Assembly (NCBI RefSeq): GCF_011397115.1 | Contig: NZ_AP022822.1 | Location: forward strand, 2,336,001-2,400,000 | Reading direction: 5' to 3' | Length of the DNA stretch: 64,000 nucleotides | DNA from: Enterococcus saigonensis | GTDB taxonomy: Bacteria; Bacillota; Bacilli; Lactobacillales; Enterococcaceae | Shown: positions 6,828 to 14,315 of the stretch, piece by piece | Layout of the letters: each line of letters opens with the position of its first letter | Position numbering within the stretch: the stretch's first letter is position 1 | The notes under the pieces: model-generated | What the model was told of the DNA's origin: nothing | The model's input: only the letters and a program-made list of their open reading frames with translations | The model's database searches: none | Position numbers and translations under genes: made by a program

Positions 6828-7462
6828 AAATTTAAAACTCCCTTTTTATATTTACATCTGTATGTTGCTATCAATCCTTTATTAACGTTAAAAAAATCTG
6901 CTATCTCCTTATTACCTTTACCGTTATCAAACATAGAAACCATTTTCATTTTATCTATTTTATAAAAATCTTTAGAATCCGAAATGCTTCTTACAATTAC
7001 ATTATTCTCCCTCAACAAACGACTTAGAGATTTGGGAGAAACTTCATATTTTTTAGCTAATGCTCTAAGTGAAATATCTGTATTTTTGTATTCATCAAGC
7101 AAATTCTTCTTGTACTTGTGTAACTTGCTAGGTATAAGTCCGATATCATATGCATGTTGCATGTTTCTTTTTTGATTGCACCACTCTAAATTTTCGACAC
7201 AATTATTAAATGGATTTCCGTCCAAATGATTAACGATAGGCAGTTTTTTAGGATTTTCAATAAAAGCGGTAGCTACTAACCTGTGGACTTTAAAGCTTCT
7301 TTTCTTTTTACTTTTGTATAATTCAACTTTCTTATAACCTGTAGTCGTAATTGACAGTGCCAATATTTTTTTGTTTCTAAGCGACTTAACTTTCCCAGTA
7401 TTAGATACTTCATATAAGGATTCATAGTCTTTAACAGGCTTCCAAACTGTATTATTAATCAT
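6824..7462 (-). CDS. HNH homing endonuclease with NUMOD4 domain
   Basis: The 212-residue protein opens with a NUMOD4 domain ([23 protein letters not shown], about 6-28). The HNH core follows: H60 in [17 protein letters not shown] (78-83) and NCVENLEW (87-94). The C-terminal 100 residues hold HTH-like segments ([31 protein letters not shown]) that would give site specificity. It is free-standing, with no intron visible, and lies precisely between the replisome organizer and ssb with ATGA overlaps on both sides. Its AT-rich codon use differs from ssb, which suggests recent arrival. Confidence 0.88.
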   Translation of the reverse strand: MINNTVWKPVKDYESLYEVSNTGKVKSLRNKKILALSITTTGYKKVELYKSKKKRSFKVHRLVATAFIENPKKLPIVNHLDGNPFNNCVENLEWCNQKRNMQHAYDIGLIPSKLHKYKKNLLDEYKNTDISLRALAKKYEVSPKSLSRLLRENNVIVRSISDSKDFYKIDKMKMVSMFDNGKGNKEIADFFNVNKGLIATYRCKYKKGVLNL

Positions 7463-8268
7463 CTGTTTTCCTCCACGTTATCTATGAAGAATTCTTCCAT
7501 CATTTTTTCTATTTCCGCTTTTCGAGATGGACTACTTGCGGTCGTTTGCGCGTCCCAATTCGGCATTTCCTCACGTTTGACTGGTTGTCCATAGGCTTGC
7601 TGCGCCTTATCTTTTCTCGCCCAATTTCTAATTGTTGCAAGATGATTTTTATAGGTCTTGCCAGTTGATGCGATATAACTCGACAGTCGTTCAATACGGT
7701 CTTGCCAGTCGCTTGGGAACTCAGTTTGCAGTTTCTCCATGTCTTGATCTGTTAAAAGGACATTTTTATATTCGCCATATTTGTGACGAACAGGTTTAGC
7801 TTTCGGAGGTTCCTCCGAAGGCGTAATATCTTTTCTATCTCTATCCTTACCTAACCTATCCTTACCTAACCTAACCTGTGTATCCATTTGGTATGTCAGT
7901 TGGTTGTCGTTTGGTATACCAACACCATCTAGAGAGTATGATTTGTTATCTTTTTCGCTTAACAGCGCCTTTTCGTCTTGATACATCGTAGGTTTAAATC
8001 TGTCATTGCGAATATAGTTATGAATTTTCCAGTGCTTTATTACAATCACGCCACTCTCGAACGCTAAAATAAAATTTTTTGCCATCAAAATTCGCAAATC
8101 GTCATCTGACGAACCAATCATGCGCTGTATTTTTTTGGGATTATTAATAAATCCTTCATCATCAGCTCTCATCGAAAGATGAAAGTATAAGGCTTGCGAA
8201 GATAGTGGCATATCCAGAAAAGCGTCACTATCTATTATTGTTTTTGCGAACATTCTACGTTCTGCCAA
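7459..8268 (-). CDS. Phage replisome organizer / replication initiation protein
   Basis: The protein has 269 residues. Its N-terminus (MAERRMFAKTIIDSDAFLDM, then LYFHLSMRADDEGFINNPKKIQRMI) is typical of the winged-helix phage replisome organizers that open the origin and load helicase. A variable linker follows, encoded by a tandem-repeat tract (7842-7878), and then a C-terminal region with KYGEYKNVLL and DRIERLSSYIASTGKTYKNH, seen in DnaD-like or helicase-loader-recruiting proteins. The linker repeats may be the phage origin itself. The gene lies between an HNHc nuclease and the inserted homing nuclease. Confidence 0.88.
   Translation of the reverse strand: MAERRMFAKTIIDSDAFLDMPLSSQALYFHLSMRADDEGFINNPKKIQRMIGSSDDDLRILMAKNFILAFESGVIVIKHWKIHNYIRNDRFKPTMYQDEKALLSEKDNKSYSLDGVGIPNDNQLTYQMDTQVRLGKDRLGKDRDRKDITPSEEPPKAKPVRHKYGEYKNVLLTDQDMEKLQTEFPSDWQDRIERLSSYIASTGKTYKNHLATIRNWARKDKAQQAYGQPVKREEMPNWDAQTTASSPSRKAEIEKMMEEFFIDNVEENR
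7802..7878. other. Candidate phage replication origin (iterons plus palindrome)
   Basis: Two perfect tandem 15-bp units, TATCCTTACCTAACC, occupy 7842-7856 and 7857-7871. A partial third unit (TAACCTG) follows. About 23 bp away is a near-perfect palindrome, TTCGGAGG-TT-CCTCCGAA (7802-7819). Both lie inside the replisome organizer gene, where many siphophages of Gram-positive bacteria carry their origin. The repeats encode the protein linker (RLGKD twice). Confidence 0.55.
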
Positions 8269-8271
8269 TTT

Positions 8272-8913
8272 CTACCCTCCTATCCTTAGTTTTCTTCGTT
8301 CTTCATCATTCAATTTTACGAGAATAATTCGATATTTTTTAAAGAATTCAGTTAACCCTACGGTGTGCTGTTCTGTATGATGAAATCGGCATAACGCCAT
8401 AAATCTAAAATCAGAATGGTTAATTTTTCTCCTGTTTCTACCCATACCGACTGCATCAACATGTGCTATATCTGCTTGTTCCATACAAATGCAGCAACGT
8501 CGATATTTTAAGCATTGATAAAACCATGAATTTTCATCCAGTAAATAGTTATATACTTTAGGAAGTGGAACGTTATTTGAAATAACAAACTCGATTAGAA
8601 AATCAATCCATTTTTTTGCATCAGATTTAGTTGCTTTATGATGTTCAAACCATACGCCGCTTAATGCCTCATAGTAGTATTTCAAATCTATCTTCGACCA
8701 ATAAGGATACTCACCTTGCCAACGCGCCACATCAGCAATTAAAGCGTGTGATAACGCATTTTGTTTAGCAGATATTCCACGATTATCTAATGCAGCTACT
8801 TCCAAATAGTTATCCTCTCCGTTGGCTAGTAGATGTAAGTATTCTTGATTGAATGCTTCTTCAAGTTCAATTGTTATTTTTCTGCCATCCGCGGATAGCA
8901 ATTTCCCCATCAT
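8272..8913 (-). CDS. Putative HNHc nuclease (HNHc_6-type) of the replication module
   Basis: The 213-residue protein matches the phage HNHc nuclease family found beside replisome organizers. The N-terminal 130 residues are helical. The C-terminal domain holds CCICMEQADIAHVDAVG (C140, C141, C143, H151) and CRFHHTEQH (C175, H178, H179, H183), the metal and catalytic ligands. Its role is not settled: it may process recombination or replication intermediates. An ATGA overlap couples it to the DUF1351 gene upstream, and three bases separate it from the replisome organizer. Confidence 0.85.
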   Translation of the reverse strand: MMGKLLSADGRKITIELEEAFNQEYLHLLANGEDNYLEVAALDNRGISAKQNALSHALIADVARWQGEYPYWSKIDLKYYYEALSGVWFEHHKATKSDAKKWIDFLIEFVISNNVPLPKVYNYLLDENSWFYQCLKYRRCCICMEQADIAHVDAVGMGRNRRKINHSDFRFMALCRFHHTEQHTVGLTEFFKKYRIILVKLNDEERRKLRIGG

Positions 8914-9899
8914 TGCACCGGCACCACACTAATACCATTTTCTACGAGGTACTCATTTAAGTTTGCCAATTTTTGGCGGCTTGCGGTTAATTGTAGAGTT
9001 ACCGTCATCGTCGGATTATCATCCACTTCTGTTATCGGTACCGACGGTTCATTGTTTGCTGCTTGGATTAATTCACCAGTTTCAGGGTCAACCAAAGTTC
9101 CTTGATTCGTCTCAACTGCTTTTTCTCTTTCCATTTCGGCGATAGCTGCATCATATTCAGCTTTTTTCCGCTGCCGTTCAGCCTCCGCTTCTTTTTCTGC
9201 CTGTTCTCGACGGCGTTTATCTTCCACTGCCTGTTTAATTTTTTCCCGGATATCGGCTACCGACCACCCTTGATCAATTAAACCTGACCATGCATATGGA
9301 TCTAGTCCGGCGATTTCTGCATAATCCGTAATAGTCGCCTTATCAGCCGCTATCTGACTTTTTTGCATTGCTACAATTTTCATTTTGTCGTGAATTTCAT
9401 CAAGTATTTTCCCTTTAACTTCACCTTTTGTCGTAAAAGCCGTTTTATTTATCCAACTAGTACTAATTTCAATAGCTTCCGATTCAATATTTAACGGTTC
9501 AGCAATTTTTTCCATCTCAATTTTTATTTTTTCTATACGAATGGCTTTTTCTGATTCATCAAAAAGCTTAATTCCAGAATTAATATCGTCAGATACCTTC
9601 TTGATACGTTCAACATATCGCTTCATTTTCTCTTCAAAAGTATTCAACGGCTGAGAATAATCAGCTTTAATTTCTTTTCTGCGATCATCAATCATTTTGG
9701 CAATTTTATTCAAATCTATTTTGGCTTGTTTTGCCTCTGCAACATTTTCTGCATCAAATTTAAAGACTTGATTGCTATAGTGTTCTGTCGTCTGTTCAAT
9801 TAAACTTTCTAGTAGTTCTTCATTTTCTATCTTGATAGTTGATGGTGTGTAACTTACCTCAAATTGCATATCTGGTACCGTTAATGGATTTTCTGTCAT
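8910..9899 (-). CDS. DUF1351 family phage protein
   Basis: The protein has about 329 residues: a beta-rich N-terminus, a long helical DUF1351 region (about 30-240, with KKIRRK-type spacing, DYSQPLNTFEEKMKRYVERIKKV), and an extended Glu/Arg/Lys coiled coil near 230-265. DUF1351 proteins are regularly encoded next to ERF or RecT-type annealing proteins and may help phage recombination, but no activity is established. The ATG at 9899 is chosen because it overlaps the ERF stop as ATGA. An upstream ATG at 9914 lacks a ribosome binding site. Confidence 0.85.
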   Translation of the reverse strand: MTENPLTVPDMQFEVSYTPSTIKIENEELLESLIEQTTEHYSNQVFKFDAENVAEAKQAKIDLNKIAKMIDDRRKEIKADYSQPLNTFEEKMKRYVERIKKVSDDINSGIKLFDESEKAIRIEKIKIEMEKIAEPLNIESEAIEISTSWINKTAFTTKGEVKGKILDEIHDKMKIVAMQKSQIAADKATITDYAEIAGLDPYAWSGLIDQGWSVADIREKIKQAVEDKRRREQAEKEAEAERQRKKAEYDAAIAEMEREKAVETNQGTLVDPETGELIQAANNEPSVPITEVDDNPTMTVTLQLTASRQKLANLNEYLVENGISVVPVQ

Positions 9900-10630
9900 T
9901 GTTTTTGCCCCCATGGAATTGAGTTTATATTTTCTTGTTTTGGTTGAGTTTTATTTTGAAGATGTTTGGCATAAGCCTTTTTCCATTTTTGTAAAATTTG
10001 TAATGCTATCCCAAAATCAGCTTCCGTCATTTTGTTAATAGTCTTATTAAATCCAGATTCAGTTTTTAATTGACCTAAAACTTGCGCTGGATTTGAATTA
10101 GACATTGATGCTACTGTATGAATTAAATCTTCCAATGTTTTTACTTGTTCTTCATTAATAGTTTTAGGCGGTTGTAATGGTTTCTTTCCTTCGGTTTCTG
10201 GATCATCTCCCGTCGGAATTAGAAACAGAGAAGTCAATGCGTACTTAAGTGCACCAGTTTTAGCTTTGTAAACTGCTTTATCGCCAGCATCTTGACCATC
10301 GCCAAATCCAGTAAATTTTATTGTCTCCCCAGTGTCACCATCAAATATCGTATATTCGATTTCAAGTGTTACTAATTGCTGTGTACCTTTTTGTGTCTTG
10401 ATTTCTGTTACAGATCGCGATTTTTCATCAGACAACATAAAAAGATTCTGTGCAACTAGTAAAGGTCGAACAACATCCTTAATATCACTTTCCAAAGCGT
10501 AGTCATAATTATGGAAATCGTTATGCCCATTTTTGGGAATTCTTTCAATTTCATTTGTAATTTCTGCTAACTTTTGTATTAGATTTTTCGTGACGCTATT
10601 TTTACTTACTTCGTTTTTGACATCATCCAT
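9896..10630 (-). CDS. erf: ERF family single-strand annealing recombinase
   Basis: The 244-residue protein carries the ERF signature: HNYDYALESDIKDVVRPLL, then TGFGDGQDAGDKAVYKAKTG and ALTSLFLIPTGDDPE (to about residue 150). A helical C-terminal extension ends in SIPWGQKQ, probably an SSB- or DNA-contacting tail. ERF proteins anneal complementary single strands in phage recombination. With DUF1351, SSB and the HNHc nuclease it forms the recombination-replication module. AAGGAGATTATAGC precedes the ATG. Confidence 0.9.
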   Translation of the reverse strand: MDDVKNEVSKNSVTKNLIQKLAEITNEIERIPKNGHNDFHNYDYALESDIKDVVRPLLVAQNLFMLSDEKSRSVTEIKTQKGTQQLVTLEIEYTIFDGDTGETIKFTGFGDGQDAGDKAVYKAKTGALKYALTSLFLIPTGDDPETEGKKPLQPPKTINEEQVKTLEDLIHTVASMSNSNPAQVLGQLKTESGFNKTINKMTEADFGIALQILQKWKKAYAKHLQNKTQPKQENINSIPWGQKQ

Positions 10631-10631
10631 G

Positions 10632-10796
10632 CTATAATCTCCTTATAGGTATTTTTGTTTGCGACTCATTGCTTCCCGGCGGAGTCGCTTTTTTCATGCG
10701 CTCGATATTTTGACGCGTTTTAATCGTTAAGTAGTTTGCTCGCCACCATCGATCTGCGATAATTTTTCCGATTTTTAAAGCTTCGGCTCTATTCAT
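10632..10796 (-). CDS. Small basic phage protein (54 aa)
   Basis: A 54-codon frame starts at ATG 10796, overlapping the last codons of the Rha gene, and ends just before the ERF start. The product (MNRAEALKIGKIIADRWWRA at the start) is basic and helical, and ends in the codons that hold the ERF ribosome binding site. It fills an otherwise empty 160-base gap. Its internal DNA forms an inverted repeat, GCGACTC/GAGTCGC (10661-10688), followed on the + strand by T6. The frame could therefore be real, or a by-product of an antisense terminator. Confidence 0.5.
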   Translation of the reverse strand: MNRAEALKIGKIIADRWWRANYLTIKTRQNIERMKKATPPGSNESQTKIPIRRL

Positions 10797-11496
10797 TATC
10801 TTCACCTAGTTCTAAACTCATTTGACGTACAACGGTTTTAGTGGCTGTTGATGGTTCCCAGTCGGTGATATAGTCTAATACTGTTTGAAAATGTTTTTGT
10901 CTTAGTTGTGTTCGAGTGCTAACCCCAGTAATCTTTTTGACGCCACTATTAATGTCTCTATGAAGCTCCCCACGTTGTTTATTCGTCAACTTTCCAAAGC
11001 TACGACCTACTTCTGCGACCCGTTGATTAATTCGGCGTGTGACATAACCATAATCGCCTGCACTCAAAACTATATTTTCTTCAAGGTCTGTTACACGTTC
11101 TTCAACTTTTTCTACTTTTTCACTTGTGTTTTCTTGATATTGAAACATTAATCGTAGTGCTTCTTGAGGAGACTGCGGAATTTTTAGTGATTGCTCTTTA
11201 ATAACTGTTTCCATCTCATTAAATCGTTCAATGTAGGCTAAGGCGAATTGCGTACCTTTAGCTCCTGTCATTCGGGTTGAATATAATTCACAACCTCTTT
11301 TTGTTAAAAGATAGCAAGGTAGTTCCCGACCAGAAGCATCTTCATAGGTTGACTCAATAAATAATTCACTCGCCACACTTTTGTGGTCAGTAAGATGTTC
11401 CTTAATTTTAGTAATATCTCTTAAAACTTGGTCATGTCGTCTGCCAACCATTTCAGCAACTTCTAAACTTGTAATTGTTTTTTCTAATACATTCAT
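10789..11496 (-). CDS. Rha-type regulatory protein with ORF6C domain
   Basis: The 235-residue protein has an N-terminal Rha domain (EVAEMVGRRHDQVLRDITKI to about residue 95, with SGRELPCYLLTKRGCEL and FNEMETVIKEQ) and a coiled coil near 115-140. A C-terminal ORF6C domain (YVTRRINQRVAEVGRSFGKL...RQKHFQTVLDYI) follows. Rha proteins are phage regulators; in lambdoid phage phi-80 Rha interferes with growth in the absence of IHF. It probably binds DNA and regulates early phage or host genes. It is read in the leftward early operon. Confidence 0.88.
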   Translation of the reverse strand: MNVLEKTITSLEVAEMVGRRHDQVLRDITKIKEHLTDHKSVASELFIESTYEDASGRELPCYLLTKRGCELYSTRMTGAKGTQFALAYIERFNEMETVIKEQSLKIPQSPQEALRLMFQYQENTSEKVEKVEERVTDLEENIVLSAGDYGYVTRRINQRVAEVGRSFGKLTNKQRGELHRDINSGVKKITGVSTRTQLRQKHFQTVLDYITDWEPSTATKTVVRQMSLELGEDNE

Positions 11497-11530
11497 ACAA
11501 ATTCTCCTTGATTGATTTTAAAGGCACTGT

Positions 11531-11686
11531 TTAATCCTGTTTAATTCCAATTTCAAACTCCATTGAAGCCAATTCGTCTGCCAACGTTTTGGCTTCTTTC
11601 AATAGTTCGACATATCTTTCTGCTTTTGACACCGCTTCTTCTACACCGATTACATCAACTTTTACTTTTAGTTTTTCTTCATTCAT
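11531..11686 (-). CDS. Small acidic phage protein (51 aa)
   Basis: The ATG at 11686 has GAGGAGG seven bases upstream and gives a 51-residue acidic protein (MNEEKLKVKVDVIGVEEAVS at the start). It has one beta strand and a long helix, and resembles the small helical proteins common in early phage operons. Longer in-frame starts would run into the membrane-protein gene and lack a ribosome binding site. Function unknown. Confidence 0.7.
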   Translation of the reverse strand: MNEEKLKVKVDVIGVEEAVSKAERYVELLKEAKTLADELASMEFEIGIKQD

Positions 11687-11702
11687 CCTGGAACCTCCTC
11701 TA

Positions 11703-11897
11703 CTAATAAATCCCCTTCTCAACATCAACAATATGCATGCGATAGCCAAGCAACGTGGCTATAATTAAAGCTGAAATAACTGCAATCACAATTAGTGTTA
11801 CGCTTAAACTGATACTTCCCATCCAAGCGAACAGTGCTGTAACGGTTGCTACAATGATGGTAAATAGCATTAGCATTGAGCATTTATGTTTTGTCAT
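11703..11897 (-). CDS. Small phage membrane protein (64 aa)
   Basis: The 64-residue protein has two membrane segments, about residues 8-27 and 30-50, separated by a short Gly/Ser turn. The termini are probably both cytoplasmic (basic N-terminus MTKHK). Its start overlaps the upstream gene by four bases. Early phage membrane proteins of this size can act in superinfection exclusion or membrane targeting, but nothing in the sequence decides this. Confidence 0.72.
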   Translation of the reverse strand: MTKHKCSMLMLFTIIVATVTALFAWMGSISLSVTLIVIAVISALIIATLLGYRMHIVDVEKGIY

Positions 11898-12175
11898 GTT
11901 TTCACCTCACTTGGTGTCGGTTTTTTCGACCGATACCGGCTAGCGTCCTTCCACCGCAGATACCAGATAAACGTGCCAATGTGGATGAACGTCACACCTG
12001 GGCGCATGATTCCTTGTTTAAATTCCGGAATGCTGTCCATCTCTTTTAGATAGTCGTAGAGTGTGGACTTTTTCAGCCCGTTGAACCGTATCATCAGCTC
12101 TTCTGGACGATCCCACTCTGCGGCTACTTCTTTTGTCTCAACGCTATGGATGAGTTCTTTTAGTGTTGGTTGCAT
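11894..12175 (-). CDS. DUF771-like DNA-binding protein of the early operon
   Basis: The 93-residue protein holds FNGLKKSTLYDYLKEMDSIPEFKQGIMRPG (about 31-60), then HIGTFIWYLRWKDASRYRSK. This order of HTH followed by a beta wing is seen in excisionase-like and DUF771 proteins near the cro end of Gram-positive phage genomes. It may act as excisionase or as an early regulator. GGAGG precedes the ATG at 12175. The gene lies back-to-back with a small + strand gene starting at 12265. Confidence 0.65.
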   Translation of the reverse strand: MQPTLKELIHSVETKEVAAEWDRPEELMIRFNGLKKSTLYDYLKEMDSIPEFKQGIMRPGVTFIHIGTFIWYLRWKDASRYRSKKPTPSEVKT

Positions 12176-12205
12176 GGTTAGTCCTCCTTTATAGATTGTT
12201 TTTGG

Positions 12206-12251
12206 TATAATTTCCTTATCAGTCAGTGGTCGGCTGAAATAATTGATAAGG
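12206..12251 (+). promoter_or_regulatory. Extended -10 promoter and leader hairpin of the 83-residue gene
   Basis: TTTGGTATAAT (12201-12211) is an extended -10 without a good -35. The leader then contains a perfect inverted repeat, CCTTATCA (12214-12221) and TGATAAGG (12244-12251), whose right arm runs into the G-rich ribosome binding site. The hairpin could limit translation of the downstream gene. Confidence 0.5.
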
Positions 12252-12264
12252 GGGGTGAAAATTT

Positions 12265-12516
12265 ATGAAAGACTATAAGTTAGATTTTAAATCTGAATTG
12301 CCTGTTGAGTTTGCAAATGAATTCAAAGTTGAGTTGCCAGCTAAGACTCGTACAGTATTTACCGTTAATCATGATATGGTTCTTCAAGAGTTTGAAGATG
12401 ATACTGTAATATGCGTTACTCGTGACGATGAATTTTTGAGCATCTATTCAAACCGTAAATTCAACCAGACAATTCCAGTCAGAAGTAAGAAAGTAATTAT
12501 TTCTTTTGAGGAATAA
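12265..12516 (+). CDS. Hypothetical phage protein on the opposing strand (83 aa)
   Basis: The 83-residue protein (MKDYKLDFKSELPVEFANEF at the start) is beta-rich and acidic, and is not one I recognise. It is preceded by AAGGGGGGTG and an extended -10, and is read against the early operon. Its 3' end overlaps the convergent 51-residue gene by 20 bases. Its orientation and private signals suggest expression from the prophage, like the cassette at 977-2411. It could be a second small moron. Confidence 0.68.
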   Translation: MKDYKLDFKSELPVEFANEFKVELPAKTRTVFTVNHDMVLQEFEDDTVICVTRDDEFLSIYSNRKFNQTIPVRSKKVIISFEE

Positions 12517-12652
12517 GCTTTCCTTCACCCGTCTGTGGATCATATTCTATTTTTGCTTCTGGATGTTTTCTTCTTGGTTGTTCCTTGCTACTCGCAATAG
12601 CTTGGAGCACTTTTTTTATTTCTTCTGGTGTTCCTTTGATGATTAGTTCCAT
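12497..12652 (-). CDS. Small basic phage protein (51 aa)
   Basis: The ATG at 12652 has GGAGG seven bases upstream. The 51-residue product starts MELIIKGTPEEIKKVLQAIA and ends in a basic linker and the phrase EYDPQTGEGKLIP. The TPEEI-KVL pattern is common in small phage proteins of unknown role. It is transcribed with the early operon and converges with the + strand gene ending at 12516. Confidence 0.65.
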   Translation of the reverse strand: MELIIKGTPEEIKKVLQAIASSKEQPRRKHPEAKIEYDPQTGEGKLIPQKK

Positions 12653-12665
12653 GGTTAGGCCTCCT

Positions 12666-12842
12666 TTATTTTAAATACAACTCGCTCACACCTAATAAAT
12701 CAGCAAGATTAACAAGGGCTTCTTTGTACGATTCTTGTAAGTCTTCAACAGTTGCGACTTTTCCGTCGATTGTAATGTTTTTAGCATCACTCAATTCAAA
12801 CAAATATTTTAGAACATCAATTATGTTGTCATGTTCAATCAT
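12666..12842 (-). CDS. Small acidic helical phage protein (58 aa)
   Basis: A 58-codon frame starts at ATG 12842, which overlaps the stop of the ORF6C gene as ATGA. The product (MIEHDNIIDVLKYLFELSDA at the start) is acidic and mostly helical. Function unknown. It is followed at once by the GGAGG of the next small gene, which fits a tightly packed coupled operon. Confidence 0.65.
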   Translation of the reverse strand: MIEHDNIIDVLKYLFELSDAKNITIDGKVATVEDLQESYKEALVNLADLLGVSELYLK

Positions 12843-13366
12843 TTTGATTCCTCCAACAAGAACGAAATATCATCTCCGTGTTTTTCTGCCGTTTCAGCTT
12901 GTTTGTCAGTTATTCTCAGTTGATAGCTTTCAAAATCCGATAATTCTAAGCCTTGAACAAAAGATTTAGCCTTTTCGAAGTCAATGCTGCGGATATCTAA
13001 ATAACTTGAAACATCATATTCAATGCCTAATTTCGTATAAATGCCTCGTGTTAAATGACCCGTCTTTTTGGAAAACAATTCGTTAGATACTCTTTTACCG
13101 AAAAGGTCATTAACCAACTTTGCAGACTTTTTACCGACTGCACTTTTTAATTTTCCTGCTTGGCGACGTGTGATTTTGTTTTCGTCTTTCATCATTTCAA
13201 ATTGCTTTTTCGTTTCATCTCTCATTTCAACCATTTCGTCTCTTACTTCGATAACTGCTGTAATGACTTCTTGCATTACTTTGCTTTGGTCATCTTGACG
13301 TTGAAGTGTAAATTGCAAGACTTCCAAGCCTTTATTCTCTTTTCTTAAAACTGGCGTGTTATCCAT
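12839..13366 (-). CDS. ORF6C domain phage protein
   Basis: The protein has 175 residues. The N-terminal part forms a coiled coil (about 25-65, EVRDEMVEMRDETKKQFEMM). The C-terminal ORF6C domain follows (RRQAGKLKSAVGKKSAKLVN, then HLTRGIYTKLGIEYDVSSYLDI and AKSFVQGL). ORF6C is shared with the C-terminus of the Rha protein at 10789, so the operon holds two proteins with this domain. They may act on the same DNA or partner. It overlaps the DUF3102 gene by eight bases. Confidence 0.8.
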   Translation of the reverse strand: MDNTPVLRKENKGLEVLQFTLQRQDDQSKVMQEVITAVIEVRDEMVEMRDETKKQFEMMKDENKITRRQAGKLKSAVGKKSAKLVNDLFGKRVSNELFSKKTGHLTRGIYTKLGIEYDVSSYLDIRSIDFEKAKSFVQGLELSDFESYQLRITDKQAETAEKHGDDISFLLEESK

Positions 13367-14315
13367 CGATAATCTCTCCTTCTATAATTTTTGTTTTTTC
13401 ATTCGGGATGATTTTCCGCATTTCGCTTACCCAAAATTCAACGCTGTTTACGACTTCGGAAAGCTTGTTTGAGGCTTCCGTATCGTACAAATCATTGATA
13501 AGTGGTTTAAATCTGAGACTTGCCATTTTCGTGTCAAAGAACGTTTCAATTTCTCGCATTAAATCGTTAAATTCGATCGTCGCTTTCACACGCTGGTCAA
13601 TCGATTTTTCTTTTTGTTGCAAGGCTTTGATATTAGCTTCAAGCGTTTTAGCGCTTTCGGTGTTCTGCTCCAGCAAGTCATACTGCATTTTTTTCATTTT
13701 CAAGTCGCTACGGACTGATGAGAGCTGTTTTTCTAGTTGCTCGTTAGTCGTTTTCAGATTTTCATAATCAGCAGGAATCTTTTCCACGACAACTTTTTTC
13801 TCGATAACTTGCGGTTCTTGTTCCTGCAAGTCGTCAATCATCTTCGCTTGTGTGGCGATTTGTTCGTCTTTGGCTTTGAGTTGGCGTTTGTAAGCTTCAA
13901 TTTCTTTTTTTGTTTTTACATCACCGTTCAGGATTGCTTCGGCAACTTCTGGTTTAGTAGATGGCTTTGAAATTTCACTTTGTAGTGTATTTGACATATT
14001 TTCAAATATATCTATTTTTTGAGGGTCTTCCGAATTTCGGAGAACATAATTATATTTATTTATATAGTCGTATACTTTCCAGCGTTTAAACCCTTTCGAC
14101 TCATACCATTGTTGAAAGACACCTTCATTGTGGTTAGCTAGTATTTGTTGTTGTTTGTACAAAATCTCTCCAATTTCTGGCTGGTATTTTTTGTATAGTT
14201 CATCTAATTTTTTTTCGTTTTCTAAAGTAGATAGACGTTCTTTGTCTGTTAGCTTTGAATAGTCAAAACTCGCAAAATTAGAAGTTTCATTTTGTTCCAG
14301 GGAAAAATTCGCCAA
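13359..14315 (-). CDS. DUF3102 family phage protein
   Basis: The 318-residue protein has an N-terminal DUF3102-like region (residues about 20-110, with EIGEILYKQQQILANHNEGVFQQW and KRWKVYDYINKYNYV). A long coiled coil follows (about 140-240), then a helical C-terminal domain. DUF3102 proteins often resemble ParB/KorB-like DNA-binding proteins, and the coiled coil suggests an oligomer on DNA. Its 5' end overlaps the upstream nuclease-like gene by 29 bases. Confidence 0.75.
   Translation of the reverse strand: MANFSLEQNETSNFASFDYSKLTDKERLSTLENEKKLDELYKKYQPEIGEILYKQQQILANHNEGVFQQWYESKGFKRWKVYDYINKYNYVLRNSEDPQKIDIFENMSNTLQSEISKPSTKPEVAEAILNGDVKTKKEIEAYKRQLKAKDEQIATQAKMIDDLQEQEPQVIEKKVVVEKIPADYENLKTTNEQLEKQLSSVRSDLKMKKMQYDLLEQNTESAKTLEANIKALQQKEKSIDQRVKATIEFNDLMREIETFFDTKMASLRFKPLINDLYDTEASNKLSEVVNSVEFWVSEMRKIIPNEKTKIIEGEIIDG

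Noticed and set aside
7842..7878. Repeats in the replisome organizer read as a CRISPR array
   Set aside because: The units are 15 bp, directly adjacent and without spacers, so they are iteron-like. No CRISPR repeats were seen in the window.
13408..13767. 119-codon frame opposite the DUF3102 gene
   Set aside because: It is a shadow of the coiled-coil region; hydrophobic Ser/Phe-rich composition is typical of antisense frames.
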